Notes: generated from the sequence alone by a model not told the origin. A stretch of 64,000 nucleotides of DNA from Epiperipatus broadwayi (GCA_028023455.1 JAQFVV010006221.1:8787011-8851010), one strand, 5' to 3'. Positions 1-13,081 are shown, counted from the stretch's first letter. A program made the numbers and translations.

Positions 1-24
1 AGAAAATATCAACCTGTTACAAAG

Positions 25-2386
25 TTAATCAAATAATCATCTGCAGACTTTCTTTCAAAAGTTTTTAAAAATGCAAGTTCAATTATTTTTTCTACCAAAA
101 GCACTCCAAACAAGTTTAATTGTATGATTATTTTCATGCATTATGTTTCCATCTGTAGTAATAATCTGACCAAGGTATTTGTAATTTTTAACTTCTTCCA
201 AGTCATCATAATCAATCTTTATTTTCATCTTCTGAGAAAATCCATTGAACATTACTTTAGTCTTTTTAACATTTACATTTAGTCCCACTTTCTTACTTTG
301 ATCTAAACTAAAGATCAGCTTTTCAAGCAAATGCACACACGCTTTAGGAATCTTAATAATAAATGAATAATTTCACTTCCAACACAAGATAAAGTCTTTG
401 CGAAAGAATAGAATGAATCCTCCTATTCTTTTGACCCAAATGCTTAAGTATGGGCAAATCTTAAGCACTGGAAATGAAAGCGCTTAAGATTTGGCCATAC
501 TTAAGTGTTTGGGTTGAAAGAATAGGTGGATTCATTATATTCTTTTGCAAAGACTTTATCTGGTGTTGGAAGTGAAAGTATTAATTTATTATTAAGATTC
601 ATAAAGCACGTGTGCATTAGCTTGAAAAGTTGATCTATAGTTTATTACAATTCATAAACATCGCGCTATATAAAATAATTATCTCATTTACATATGTTTA
701 GTTTCATTTAAGAATGATGTATCATAAATTCTAGCATTCAGATATAGTAAAAAGTAATTTAAAGTGATTGGTTTATCTTCATGCTTTCATTTCCAGTGCT
801 TAAGATTTGCCCATACTTAAGTGTTTGGGTTGAAAGAATACATGGATTCATTCTATTCTTTCACGAAGGCTTTATCTTGGGTTGGAAGTAAAAGTATTCA
901 TTTATTATTAAGATTCATAAAGTGCGTGTGCATTAGCTTGAAAAGCTGATCTTTAGTTTATTACAATTCATAAACATCGTGCTATATAAAATAAATATCT
1001 CATTTACTTTGATCTAATAACTCTTGCAACATTTCCTGAAGCTCTGAAGCATTATTTGCAAAAACAACTACATTATCTGCAAAATCTAAATGACTTAAAT
1101 AATCTCCATTTTCTTTTACTCTTTTAGCTTCCCATTTTAATCCACAAAATACTTCTTGCAGCTCTGCTGTAAAAAGTTTTGAGATATGGAGTCACCCTGT
1201 CTTACACTCTTCTTAATGTTAATCTTTCTAGTATCATTATGTAATCTAATTATTACTGATAAATTTTTATAAATATTCTTTAAAATATGAGAATATCCTG
1301 GGTCTATACCTTGATGATCCAATGCTTTAATCACTGAAGAAATGCTTATAGAATAAAATGCCTTTTCATAATCTACAAATCCAAAGCATAATGACAACTC
1401 ATATTCATTTATCCTTTCTATAACTTCTCTCAATACTGGAATATAATCTACTATACTAAAACCATGTTTAAAATCCAGCTTGTTCTTTTGGTTGGTTGAA
1501 ATCCAATGTTCTCTCTATATAAGTTGTAATTATTTTGGTAAAATTTTTATATAAAACTGATAAAAGGCTGATAGGTCTGTAATTTCTAATATCTTCTTTT
1601 ATCACCTTTTTTAAATATTAATATTAATACTGCATTCTTCCAATCATCTGGTACATTTTTATCATTTAAACATTTGGTATATAACTTTGTCAAATTTTTT
1701 TGTATTTCTTCATCTGCATCTTTTAATATCTTGATTATTATTTCATCATTACCTGGAGCTTTTCTTTTCTTCATTGCATGGCTCACTTCTTTTAAAATCC
1801 TGTGCAATTCAGAAAATATAGTAGAAATAGGAAGTACTTATTCTTTACTATTATATAATTCTTGATAGAACTCCTCTTCATTTCATGATGTCATCTCTCT
1901 TTTTAGTATTAGTTCCATTTTTTTTTCTTATTGCAGATATAAGTTTCCTACCAATATCAAAATGTTGTTTTACACTCTTGAGACTTATTTGCTTGCACAG
2001 TTTTCCTTGCTAGTTCACAATTATACCTTCTTATATCATTATCAACTTTTTTGCATCATTTTACAAAGTTCGAGATATTCAATACTTCTTAATGCATTAA
2101 TTTTGTATATCTTCATATTCCTTCTTTTCTTCATAAATTCTCTAATCACAGTAGAAATTTTATTGATCAATTGCTTCTTTTTTCTATCAGCTATCTTTGT
2201 TGCAGTTTTTAAAAGTGTATCAGTTATTTTCTTATTAATTTCATTCAAATCTGAATCATGTTCAAAATCTATTAACACTTGAAAACAATTTGCTAGTTTA
2301 AATTTAAATATATATATATATATCCAAACTATCTGCAATTTTTGAAGAATATTCATCTGAATGTGAAAGCAATAATTAGACATCAC
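25..2386 (-). pseudogene. RTE-clade LINE copy 1, degenerate reverse transcriptase
   Basis: Broken non-LTR retrotransposon read on the minus strand. In protein order: a linker region between endonuclease and RT (2386-2042, ends near EYLELCKMMQKS); the RT start (1807-1586) with KAPGNDEI and a P-DDWKNAVLILIFKKGD block; the RT palm (1433-1137) with GFVDYEKAF (motif A, catalytic Asp kept) and VRQGDSIS (motif B); motif C near 1072-1083, which reads FADN instead of FADD; and the NYKYLGQIITTDGN block (336-79). These blocks are characteristic of RTE elements, which encode an AP-like endonuclease plus RT used for target-primed reverse transcription. Frameshifts, stops, the motif C change and the insertion at 307-1003 make it non-functional. 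The endonuclease is missing upstream. The clade call is from remembered motif patterns; RTE is likely but not proven. Confidence 0.85.
307..1003. repeat. Family R insertion: inverted plus direct repeat with 14-bp target duplication
   Basis: A 697-bp insertion inside RTE copy 1. The target sequence ttactttgatctaa (14 bp) is present unchanged at 293-306 and 1004-1017, and the RTE frame (DQSK) resumes across it. The insert holds three copies of one unit: an inverted pair (about 302-466 and 482-644, spacer 467-481) and a third copy (about 796-1003) in the same orientation as the second. The unit includes a small hairpin with stem AAGAATAG/CTATTCTT. A related piece lies at 57886-57965. A 14-bp duplication suggests target-primed (LINE-like) integration rather than cut-and-paste. 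I recognise no coding content. Confidence 0.8.
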
Positions 2387-2534
2387 ATGATCACATTCAA
2401 AAGATTAACATTGATAAGGGTGATTCTATATTTCCAAAACTTCTACAGTAGCTTTGTATATATTTCATACATGAAAATAAAAAACCATTAAGGTTGTGTT
2501 TGTAAATAATGCTGCTAGGTTCCAAAAAATGTTA

Positions 2535-3130
2535 TCAGATAAAAATAAAAAAATAGAACTACAGGTTAGTCTTCAAAAAAAGACTAAATAATGTTCAATG
2601 GCTTCACATTTATGAAAAATATTGACAAACTCAAGTGGAAAAAATTACCAACTACAAATATCTTGATCGGATTACTAATAAAAATGTAAACATAAAAGAA
2701 AAAATTAATCACAGAATTCAATTTGAATGAAGTGATTTTGGTAAAAATAATATAAAAGGATATATACCTTAGGTATGAAGATATGTATATTGAGAATAAT
2801 AAAGAGAGGTTAAAAATGAAATGCATGGACAATAGAACAAACAGATATCATTGGCATCACTGAAAAATTTAGTAAACTAAAATCTATTTGGGATGAACTT
2901 ATTTCTAGAAAAAATGTTAATAGACAGCTATCAGATGAAATGTCAAATTGGATTGCAAGTGATTATAATAGATCTAGAAAGAGATTAAATGTGAAATGGA
3001 AGGATGGAATAAGAAAGTTTGTTGATGTGAGTACAGAACAGCTATGAATAGAATTAAACTTGTGATGGAGTAGAAAAAAGAGCTGTGGTAAGAGAAACTG
3101 AATTAAACTTGGGAGAGATCTTCTTAGACT
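2535..3130 (+). pseudogene. RTE-clade LINE copy 2, C-terminal fragment
   Basis: Plus-strand remnant of the same LINE type, in opposite orientation to copy 1. Around 2580-2760, split over frames, I read KKTK, a NYKYL-like block and KEKINHRIQFE, which is the region after the RT palm. Around 2880-3050 one frame gives VNRQLSDEMSNWIASDYNRS followed by a R-K-R-x-NVKWKDGIRKF-like stretch, matching the C-terminal tail of RTE proteins. Several stops and frameshifts are present and there is no catalytic core. Boundaries are approximate. Confidence 0.6.
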
Positions 3131-3455
3131 TTGATAACAATTAAAAATAATGTAGATGAATTAAAATATTTTATAATGAAGGTTCAAATATAAATCTTAT
3201 AATAAGCTATATTAAAAGTTATACAAAAACAAATAAAAAATTAATAGCATGGGGTTTTTTTGACAGCTGATTAAAATATAGAAAATAGCATTGAGAACAT
3301 TAAGCAGATGCATTATATATTTAAACAGTTTATGAATATATTATGATTTTGTTTTATAATCATATCTTTTACTTTGATTAATATTTAATTTAAATAATTT
3401 AAATAGATTGAATAAATTCAGCAAGATTTAAAAAAATCTATTATTTAACCTAACT

Positions 3456-3560
3456 TCTTTTTTTTCATGTGTCAAAGCATCAGCTGGGAAGCAAACCTGC
3501 GAACCCAGGACAACTACTTGTAAGGCAGCTGTACTGACCACCCAGCCACCAACGCTTGAC
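3456..3560 (-). mobile_element. tRNA-derived SINE (family S), copy 1
   Basis: On the minus strand this reads as a tRNA-like head: GCGTTGGTGGCTGGGTGG (A-box region), an anticodon-arm-like CTGCCTTACAAG, a B-box-like TTCGCAGGTTTGCTTCCC, then GATGCTTTGACACATG and an A tail. The same order recurs near 10573, 24167, 38800, 42520, 51366, 53658 and 56724. It is a dead SINE copy rather than a tRNA gene. Confidence 0.75.
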
Positions 3561-3574
3561 AAACGACTTATTAT

Positions 3575-6500
3575 TACCTAAATGTTAATTTTGTAAAATG
3601 ATACTACATATATATTGTTTTTTTAAAAAGTGACAATTGTTTATATTATTTGCATAAAAAAAAATTGAAAATGTAAAATATTAGTTTTTTAAAACGTTGA
3701 TTATTAATAGACAATATTGATATTCTTAATATATTTGGTTGAAGATACTATTTTCATAATAATTTTAGATTATATAAAAACAGGCTTCATAAATCTAAAA
3801 TACCTGAATGCCAACATAATATTAAAATCAATAAAGTTTAAAGAATATAATCATTATCATAAAATAAAGAGTTTAAACATTTTTAAAGTTATTAATTTTA
3901 AATTTATTCATAAATAGTACATTTTTTTGTATGTAAATTTTAAAATAGGACCTATTTTCATATTAATTTTAAATTATTCCATATTTTGATTAAAATGACA
4001 TACAATAATACTTGTTAGTTATTTAAGTTTTTTTTTTTTTTTTTTTTTGTAAAAATCAAAACATTCATTACATTATTTCATTCAAATCCAAATTTAGTCA
4101 GAAATCACTTTAGAAAGGGGGGGGGGGATCTTTCTTTTAATAATTGTTAAATTATAAAGTATTTTGTTTTCAATTATTTATTTAAAAATAACATTAATGA
4201 TATAGAAGAAAAAATATATCATTAATTAAATGTGACCAATTTATATTCCTGTGCACATAGATATACATTATATGCACAAACATATATACTGTATATTTAT
4301 ATGGCCACATTCTTTTACAAATTAATATTTAAAACTGTGATTATTAATATTGTATTGATGAATGTAATTTTATTTTTATAATAAAAAAATTGTTTTATTT
4401 TCTGAAGAATAAATTTAAAAGAATTTATCAAAAAATTCATGTTGATATATTGTAAAAATGGAATTAATAATATTGTACATATCATGAAAATATCAATTTA
4501 TTTTAAAATTTGTGTAAATAAATTCTCTGTGCTTTTTTAAAATCTAATATAATAAAAAAAAAATTTAAAAATATAAATTGTATAAAAAAAATTCATAAAG
4601 AAAGTTAAATAAATTCTCTTTTTTCCCCCCATTTATAAAATATATATATTTTAAATATAACTTTTGTGAAAAAAATTATTAAAAAAAGCTAGTATTATCA
4701 TTTTCAAAATGCTATTTTTTTAAAAAAACAACAATTATCTACAATATGGCATATCAGGTGCCTATATAATGTATGTTTACTGAAAGACAAATTTGCTTTA
4801 TTTTATTTTGAAAATACTGTCAAAACATAACTATATGTAACACTGTTTAAAAAATGATTTTACATAAGGAACAAAAAAATTTAATGCCTTTTCCATGAAA
4901 GCATATATTTTTTGTTACTGTTGATAATATTAAAATTCCAATTTTAACTCTCTTGCACTATAATAACACACAGATAGTTTTCTTTGTTTTCACTTGTTAC
5001 AAGCTTTTTACTTTAATTTTGGTATTAAATCATTATAATATATCAGAATATAATAAATTTGATTTCATTAGATATATATTTTTGTTTAGAAATTAAAGAA
5101 ATTCTTTAAAAAAATCACATAATTATTTTAAAAATTAGCTTTTAATCAAAACAAAGCACCATTTTATCATTCATCATTCAGAAAGAGCATATTGAGTTTT
5201 CAAAATGAATAAAATTATATTTGTTTAACATTTGTATTTAAAATGTGTATGAATAATTAATTATCAATATTTTGTAAATCTCAACTCATGCTTTAACTTT
5301 TACAATATTGCTACATCTAACCAATGGTGAATAATGAAATTTACTCATTTCCGTGGTAATGTTAATTTAAAAAATATAATCTTTTATATTTAAAATAAAA
5401 CATTTCTGTAGAAAATAAATACATAATATATATTCTTGATTTGTAATAATTATTAAACTTATTGTGCACAAATAATCATAAACATTTCAAAAAATCAAGT
5501 TTTTATCACTCAAAATATTTTTTCAAAGTAATATTGCGAAGTTTGAGACTTGCAAGGGGACAATTGTAACCTATTAATGTGGAGTCTAGCAGGTTTTGAA
5601 TTTCAAGCATTTTTGAATATCCTGCCATCTTTAGAATTTTTTTGTAATTAAAATATTAAAATAACATATACATGGGGGAAATGTTCACAAAATCTTTCAC
5701 TAGAGGGCCATACATGCAAATTGAATTTCTTGATTTCTCATGTGAGAGACATGTTAGGAAGAAAAACAAGGTTAATATTATATATATCTTCAAAAAGAAG
5801 AAAAAATTTGTGAGGAATTGTTGATCTATAATATATACATCGATTATTTTTTATATGCACTTATTTGCTTTCTTTTGTTCTGAAATCACTACCATAATTT
5901 TTTTGTGAATGTATCACTTTTCTAATTACCATTTGTTCATATCTGCTGCTAATACATCATGCTCCTTTGTAATATTTTTCTACACAGAAAATTATTTTAA
6001 TTTTTAAGTTGCATTTTTATTGTTTTATTTTTTAAAAAATAATCATAATTCTTATCATTTAGGGATAATTATTATTTTATCTCTAACCATTTTTCATTTT
6101 ACTACTCATCTGCTAGTCTTTTAAAGAAGTTTTGCATAACAATGTAGAGTGAAACTATGATTGATGTAAGGTTCAACCGGTAATAACATTTTTTTGAATC
6201 AGCCTTAGTCTGCAGGTTTTACTATAATTTTACATTAAATATTTCCAGTGTAATGATAGCAATGCAATATTTTAGTTTTCTATTTTGTCAATAGATGGCA
6301 AATGTAGTTAAAAAATAAAAAAACTGATAAAGCACTAATGTTTCTTTCAAATTATGGAAGACATTTTTTACATTGATTGCTTCAAAAATAATCATTATTT
6401 TAAAAAAATATTTTTAAAAATAAATATAAAACATATTTTATTTTGTAATAATTTTGGTTTTTGATGTGTTATAAATTGTAAAGTGAAAAATAAATAATTT

Positions 6501-8475
6501 ATATATTGTTAGCACATGGTGAAAATATGTTTATTTTCTTTATCATAAAGTTATTTTTAATAATATTTAAATAAAAAAAAATATTTTTACAAACTCTAAT
6601 TAAATTGAAGATTCCATAAATATGAAAAATTAATTTTAAAAATACATAAGAATAAAATAAAAATCACAAGAATAAGAACATACATCAAAACTGAAGAAAA
6701 AATAAAGGTTTATTCTAAGGAGATCAATATTGAAGTTCATTTTAGGTTAAAACATTTTCTTGATTGTCTACAAGTTTTGTCTACAAGTTTTGTTATTTAA
6801 AAGTCTTGCATTTTAACCACTTCACTGTGGATTAATTTTATTGGCCGAGTGAGGTAAAACTTTAAACTTCTAATTGGTCAACTCACAAACTCAAGCATCA
6901 AAATATATTCATATTTTAATATTACAATCACTTTAGTTTTTTTTTGTAAAAATTATATTAATAATTTGTCAAGTTAGGAAAATGAATGAAAGTTTTTTCA
7001 AAAATAAAGTTATTTATAATTTTAGAAAATATTCAATAATGCAAATCTTAAAATGAAATGTTATTCACCAATTAAAAAGTGTTGCTGACATTTTGTGACG
7101 TCGATTATTTTTTTACAGTGCTTAAAAATAAATAATTTTTGCTAAACTACTATTTTTCTAAAATAATTTTATTTTTAGCATATTTTATCAAAATAATTTG
7201 TCAAAAAATACGTTTAAAATGGTCTAAAATATTCGTTTATCATTTTCAAAAGAAATCGTAACATGACAATCCATTTTCTTTGTTGTCGAAATGTAATAGC
7301 CAATAAGATTCAAGAAAAATCCACCTACTTCATTTGTTCGACCTTTAATGACAGTTTTATTGATTTTTTACTTGTTAAATAATTCAATAGAGGGCAGCAT
7401 CTTACAGAACTTTTTTTAACCTTAAAAAAACCACAAAAACATAATTTTACTGTAAAAACTACAGAAAATACACAATTAAAAGCAGAATCTTGAGTTAACT
7501 TGAACTTTGCAGTCAGACTGTTTAAAAGACTTTCAGAAATCGAGTGAAACATTAAAAAAATAAAATTAAAACAATTTTTAAAAATTATTTTTTTTATAAT
7601 AAATTAATGATTATATAAGTTTATTATTAAAAAAAGTAATTTTATCACTATAAGCAATATTAATTCTGATTTCTAAATAGGTAAATACTATGATATTAAA
7701 ATTATACATATCATTAATTTATGGATATATTTTATAAATAATTGGCAAGAAAAATTTTAAATTAGGACATCTAATTTATATATAAACTTAATGAAAACTT
7801 GAATATTATTTGCCCAATATTTCACAAATAATTAAACTTATTTTACCTAAATTTTTAATAAATATTTTAATAAACTTTTATTCTTTTTCTTTTGTTACAT
7901 ATCTACCATTTATTTCCTCTGATTCCTTGGAAAATGATTAATTAAAGTCCATTATATATTAAAATAAAGAGGATTGAAATTAAGTATAATTTTTATAATA
8001 AAAAACTACATAAATAAAAACTAATACTTTATGCTAAGAAAATGAATATTATTTATTTATAGCTTTGTTTAATAAATTTATTTTCTATCTCTTATAGATT
8101 TCCAATATACTTGCAAATTTCTTATTTAAAAAATTCTATGTATAGATTTTCTTTTGTTTTATTTATTGTTTGACTTCTTACATTGAAAGTCTATTAGATA
8201 ATTTTCTGAAAAACTTACAATAATTACCATTATGGTAAAAAATACTTAACATTCTCTTACATATTTGATTATACATTTTATTTGTAAATACTTATTTTTA
8301 TTGAGAAAATTATATGACACCTTATATCTTAAATGATGGTTCACATTTGTTAAAAAACATATCTAGTATTCAACTTAATAAATAATACTATCACAGTGTC
8401 ATTTTCACTATACTAGTATATATAGATAATCAATTACTACCATTAATTGATAAATGTTAACAAATGATAAAAATA
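3575..8475. other. AT-rich DNA, no gene recognised
   Basis: About 4.9 kb of very AT-rich sequence with many A/T runs and single G/C runs (for example G9-10 near 4119). Only short chance open frames occur, and none resembles a known protein. Slightly less AT-rich patches near 5530-5640 and 6800-6900 show no recognisable gene or repeat. Confidence 0.6.
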
Positions 8476-8477
8476 TG

Positions 8478-8605
8478 TTTAAGAGATTGTGATCTGAGCC
8501 ATCTGATGAGTGCTGGTTCAGCACAAAACATGCATCTTGGAGATCATATATTTCTTCACAAGTCTTTGGGTCATGTGAAAGTCTGTTCTCATATACCCTA
8601 TAAAA
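8478..8605 (+). repeat. Family A copy A1 (single arm)
   Basis: Plus-oriented copy of the hammerhead-bearing family. It contains the ribozyme-like motif followed by gtcatgtgaaagtctgttc and a degenerate B-box region. The A-box segment seen in other copies appears deleted. Confidence 0.7.
8489..8547 (+). ncRNA. Hammerhead-ribozyme-like motif HHR-A1 (degenerate)
   Basis: Core CTGATGA at 8503-8509. Stem II is GTGCTG/CAGCAC with loop GTT. AAAA at 8525-8528 stands where GAAA is needed. The 8-nt stem III segment ends in ATC and is followed by TTGG. Distal stem I pairs TGATC with GATCA. The G12-to-A change should abolish cleavage. It is informative because C11.1-A12 here, against T11.1-G12 in other copies, points to an ancestral CG at this place. 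Confidence 0.65.
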
Positions 8606-8712
8606 ATATATAATAAATTGGTAAACAAATTAAGGGTAAATTTATTTTTCTGTTTCTAAAATATAAACAAAACTCTATGTAATGCATATGAAGTAGTTTC
8701 TTCTTTGCATAT

Positions 8713-8848
8713 AAACCACTAAACATCACATGATCACTATCTCTTGTACTAGCACATAATTGTTAATAAACAAGACAAAACTCTCCATACAGTAGTGCCT
8801 CCCTGTGGCACAGGGTGGCACTACTGTATAGAAAATTTTGCCTTGTTC
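8713..8848. repeat. Family B foldback, short form (B1)
   Basis: Short palindrome whose left arm includes aaacatcacatgatcac, gcacataattgt and aaactctccatacagtag. The right arm repeats ggtggcactactgtat and ttttgccttgtt in inverse. The ribozyme segment is absent from this internally deleted copy. Confidence 0.75.
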
Positions 8849-8929
8849 TGCATGTAATGAATTTCTCTGTTATGTCTTTTTATATCACCATTATCTGCTG
8901 ACATAAAAAAAGCTAGTGGTTTTACTTCT

Positions 8930-9058
8930 TAGGCATTCATAAGAAGTTTGAGTGCCAGAATTGCAAGCACCAGAATCAATTCTGTGACCTCCTAATTAAT
9001 AAGTCGGACACCTTACCACTTGTGCCAAGCTGTGCAGGCCATCTGCTGGTATGTAAGT
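8930..9058 (-). mobile_element. Second tRNA-derived SINE-like element (family T)
   Basis: Read on the minus strand: TGGCACAAGTGG (A-box-like, 9028-9017), GTAAGGTGTCCGACT, and a B-box-like AGAATTGATTCTGG (8982-8970). It resembles a tRNA with a shortened body and differs from family S. Only one copy is visible here, so the mobile-element status is inferred. A tRNA pseudogene is the alternative. Confidence 0.45.
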
Positions 9059-9273
9059 GCTTTAATTAGAATTAAAATCTGTGAATAAGAAACAGAATCA
9101 TTCAAAGTCTTTCTTAAATTAAAGTTTGTACTATCAATCCATTGAGATCATTTATGATTATTTGTAGTGGCAATGGCAGATTTATATGAAATAAATTAAC
9201 AGCTTAATTCACATATTTTTTAAAATGAATTTTTTGATACTTTCTTTTATTGATTTCAGACAATATAAAATCA

Positions 9274-9778
9274 TTGTTTTATAAACAAGGCAAAACTCTC
9301 TCCATACAGTTGTGCCACCCTGTGCTAACCAGAGTAATCAATGGACACCAGAAGGCTTGTGCATAAAATCCCTATCTAATGCCTACTCATCCAATATCCC
9401 CAGACTAGTTTCTGACTTGTGGCCTTCATCAGTGAGGAGCTTTGGATCTGAGAGCACAGCACCTAGATCTTAATACAATGCAACCCTCCAGCAACCACTT
9501 TTTATCTCTACTTAACTATAAAACTATGAGAATGAAATTGAAAACACAAAAATATTTTCAATCTAAGCTCAATAGCTTATATAGTCATATGGGTCTGAAC
9601 TCAGAAAATAGTCTGGGGATATTGGATGAGTAGGCATTAGATAGGGATTTTATGCACAAGCCTTCTGGAATCCATTGATTACTCTGGTTAGCACAGGGTG
9701 GCACTACTGTATGGATATAGTTTTGCCTTGTTTATAAACAATTATGTGCTATTATGAGATGGTGATCATGTGATGCTT
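9274..9778. repeat. Family B foldback with long loop (B2)
   Basis: Arms of roughly 130-150 bp are inverted copies, including ccatacagt-gtgccaccctgtg, gcttgtgcataaaatcccta and the outer cataattgt / gatcatgtgatgctta ends. The loop carries the minus-strand hammerhead motif HHR-B2 and AT-rich sequence shared with 35640-35760 and 63390-63500. No transposase is encoded. Foldbacks of this kind may form when two copies join head to head during retrotransposition (inference). Confidence 0.8.
9389..9447 (-). ncRNA. Hammerhead-ribozyme-like motif HHR-B2
   Basis: On the minus strand: distal stem I ATCCAA (9447-9442), proximal CTCCTCA, core CTGATGA (9432-9426), stem II GGC/GTC with a CACAA loop, GAAA (9412-9409), CTAGTC ending in a canonical GTC cleavage triplet (9405-9403), then TGGGGA and TTGGAT, which close both parts of stem I. 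All core bases are present. The 10.1/11.1 pair is an A-A mismatch and stem III is minimal, so activity is uncertain. Confidence 0.75.
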
Positions 9779-9779
9779 A

Positions 9780-10570
9780 ATAAAATCATTGCCTTATACA
9801 GTGCTCTTCATCTTCATTATTTATTATCAATTGTCTTTCTTTTCAAATATAATATATATACTCATAGACAGTTATACACACCATGTCTAAAATTGAGAAA
9901 TGAAATAACTAATAAAAAGTTCAGAAAGAATTCCTTTACAAGTAAAATGGCAAATTTTTCAAGTTAGAGTGCTATAAATCTTTTTTTACTTCACAAGAGA
10001 TTGATCAATTACAAACCAAGATAGCTCAAAATGTGTCAAGCACAAGTTGAGAAATTAACTTCACTGAACAGATGGGTAGACTCAAGTCATCATAACCAAC
10101 ACCTGACTAGCTTGTCAGGAAAAAATATTATTGTTTTACTAAGAACAACATACAATTTTATTTTAACAATAAAGACATTAATCACTGAAAACTAAGCAAT
10201 AACTGAGTGGGAGTTATTTTATTAAAATAATCTTGTGGGGGATCAAAATGTTTGCCAACTTAAAAAATGTTGTGTTAATCATTTTCTTTACAAAAAACGA
10301 TATATACATGATAATCACATATACAATAATAAAAACAATTCAATAACTGCCCTATCTATAATATAACTATATTTTTGACAAGACTATAATAACATTCTTT
10401 TATTTCGCAATTAAGTTAAAATAAAAAGTCAACGTTCATATTAATAATAAATGTTGTATCCCCCCACCCCACCCCGCTCATACAATCAGCATATTTACCA
10501 TTTGTTTCATTTTCTATTATTAACTTTATTGTGTTCTTCATTAAAATTTTTGTTGAAAAAATGAGGAACT
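9780..10570. other. AT-rich spacer
   Basis: No gene or repeat recognised, apart from a C-rich run near 10459-10474. Confidence 0.5.
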
Positions 10571-10572
10571 TT

Positions 10573-10668
10573 CAAGCATTGGTCAGCGACGGCTGCTTTA
10601 CAAGAAGTTATCCGGGCTAGCGGGTTCGCTTCCCAGCTGATGCTATGACACATGAAAAAATAAAAAGA
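10573..10668 (+). mobile_element. tRNA-derived SINE (family S), copy 2
   Basis: Degenerate plus-strand copy: ggtcagcgacggctgcttta, then GGGTTCGCTTCCCAGC (B-box region) and GATGCTATGACACATG with an A-rich tail. The first tRNA-like bases are eroded. Confidence 0.7.
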
Positions 10669-10669
10669 G

Positions 10670-12085
10670 TAACTTGAAAAATGAAATAACATTTAAGTAT
10701 TCATATGATAGATGGAACACATTGGAGTAAAATACTTTTTATTTTGTTTCCTAAGACAGGAATCTTTATAGCAACTTCCGATTTTGAGCCTTTTAATCCA
10801 TGCCAGATTTTTTTAAATATCCCCCAGAAACTCTCTACTCTCAATCTCTAAATTAAGGGTCTATAGGTGAGGAAAAACAAGATTTAAGAATCTATCCAAA
10901 AACTTTTCTTCTGATCTTATTGATTTAAATTGCTAAAGAGGTGCTTTTCTCAGTTAAATGTTGATTCAGAGGCCTGGATTAATTACTTAAAATATGCTTT
11001 CTTTATTATCACTGATTTCTCATGTCATACATGAATTTTTACCATATTTGCATTGATCTAGGAAACTTTTATTCTCAAACCACTCGTTTAATTATTCGAG
11101 ACATGCTTTCATCTATCAAAAATTGTTTCAAAACTATTTCCTCAACCAAGTGTTTTTTAAAACATTTTGCTCTCAAGCCACTGGACTAATTGCTCCTAGG
11201 ATTCATCGGCCAAACACAGATCCAGATTTTTTAATTGTCATAAAATATGAAGTACCTACTTTGGTACCTTTAAAATAACATTTATCAACTTTTCATATAC
11301 TAGATATTTGCATTTTATTTTTAACTTTTTAAAATCCAATTACAGCAACACCAGCCTCATATACTCATGTATGAAAATTTTTTAAGTTCTTTTCACAACA
11401 GTTAATGACATTGTTTGATTTGCTTTTAGCAAGATCAGGTGATATTCAATCATCAATATAGTACAAAGATGAATACAGATCCTCCCCCCCCAAATGACAA
11501 GACCAAATATTTTATAATGTGGGGAGGAATTGCTACTCATTCTACTTTGGTCTTAACAATTATTGATCTGAATTGATAATTGTAAGTTTCAAATAAGTCA
11601 TATTATATAATCCCATCTGGCTTGTTAATAATCTGAGATTTGAATCCAAATGAGATGAATCTTTGAAATTTTTCAGATCATGTGCACACTCAGAATTTTT
11701 CTGTCAAGTAGTCATCCATAAGCAATCCAGTCAGCCCTCTAGTAGTTTGGTAACTGACTATATAGTAGCTATTATTAATTTGAAAGTAAGGATTTCAAGA
11801 TAATCTGCATTAGGCCAATAACTTTTGATGCACTGATCTCTAGCCATACATCTATGGACATGAGCTGAAGTAGTGTTTATCTTACTTTTGCATATTATGT
11901 ATGATAAAATGTTAGTGATTTGTATTGAGAAAACTCTTTTCTCAATTTGACTGAAGAAATGAGATGAAAAAACTACAGTATTATTTATAAAAACTAATCT
12001 TAAGAAATAATTGATGTAAACTTTAACTTTAGCAATCTCATAATTAGATAACATTATTGGAGATGATGATGATTAAAACACATTG
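10670..12085. other. AT-rich DNA, no gene recognised
   Basis: Short chance open frames only. I see no protein family, tRNA-like fold or repeat shared with the rest of the window. Confidence 0.5.
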
Positions 12086-12087
12086 TA

Positions 12088-12393
12088 AAGTATAAACAAT
12101 GAGGATTGCCAATTCCTCTACAAGCTTTATGATAAATGCTTAGCCAGAGCAAGCACTTAAAATATCTCTGTCAGGAACCCCCACCCCCAACCCACCCCCA
12201 AATCCCTCTCTGAGGAGGGCCAAAGCATGAAACCATGGAAGGGGTTGGGGGGGGGTTCCTGGCAGAGATATTTTAAGTGCTGGCTCTGGCTAAGCATTTA
12301 TCGTAAAGCTTGTAGAGGAATTGGCAATCCTCATTGTTTATAACTTACAAGCTTAAGAGATATGGTCATGTGATATATGACTCTTATTTTGAC
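12088..12393. repeat. Family C foldback, copy C1
   Basis: Large palindrome with arms around gaggattgccaattcctcta, agcttt, aaatgcttagccagag and aatatctctgtcaggaaccc. The centre is C/G-rich and contains ccatgg. The tail gtcatgtgatatatgactct is shared with copy C2 near 44320. It is non-coding, and I see no hammerhead core in this family. Confidence 0.8.
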
Positions 12394-12394
12394 T

Positions 12395-13070
12395 ATTTAC
12401 ATTGTAAAGTAGTTTTTTAAAATAAAATATGTTTTACTTTTTTAAAGACGTAATTCTTAATTTTTTTTCTATTTTAAAGATGTAAATATAGTTATTGTTT
12501 GATTCTCAAAATATGATTTCAAAAGATAAGAGTAATAAAAAACATCCATTAATATCAAAACAATTTGATTTTTTAAATAACTAATATAAAACATTATTCA
12601 AAATATAAATAATTTATTAGAAATTTTTACCACATTTCTAAAGTATTAACAATCTAATGGAATATATTATTCCAAAGCATATAAAACATTTTGTTTATTT
12701 TCTTCATACATATTATTTGAATAATCTGAAAAAACATAAATTTACATTTTAACTTTAAAAACATAGTTTAATAATTTTGCATTTTAAAGTTTTCTTAAAT
12801 ATATTTTGTAAATTATCATACATTCAACGTATTCATTAAAATAATCTAATTAAATAAATTCCTAGAGACATTTGATTGGTAATATTAATATAAATATTGA
12901 TAAGTTTTGAACTTATCTTGTGATTTAATTAAAATAGCATAAATATTAAAATGAAATGTTAATACAAACAAATTCAATTTTGCATATGCTTAAATATATA
13001 TACGAGTATGTGAATAAGTTTAATTTATTCATCATTTATTAAATTTTGAAAGGGTCGCACCGGAAAATGC
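12395..13070. other. AT-rich spacer
   Basis: Mostly A/T with no supported feature. Confidence 0.5.
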
Positions 13071-13081
13071 AACTCTTAAAC

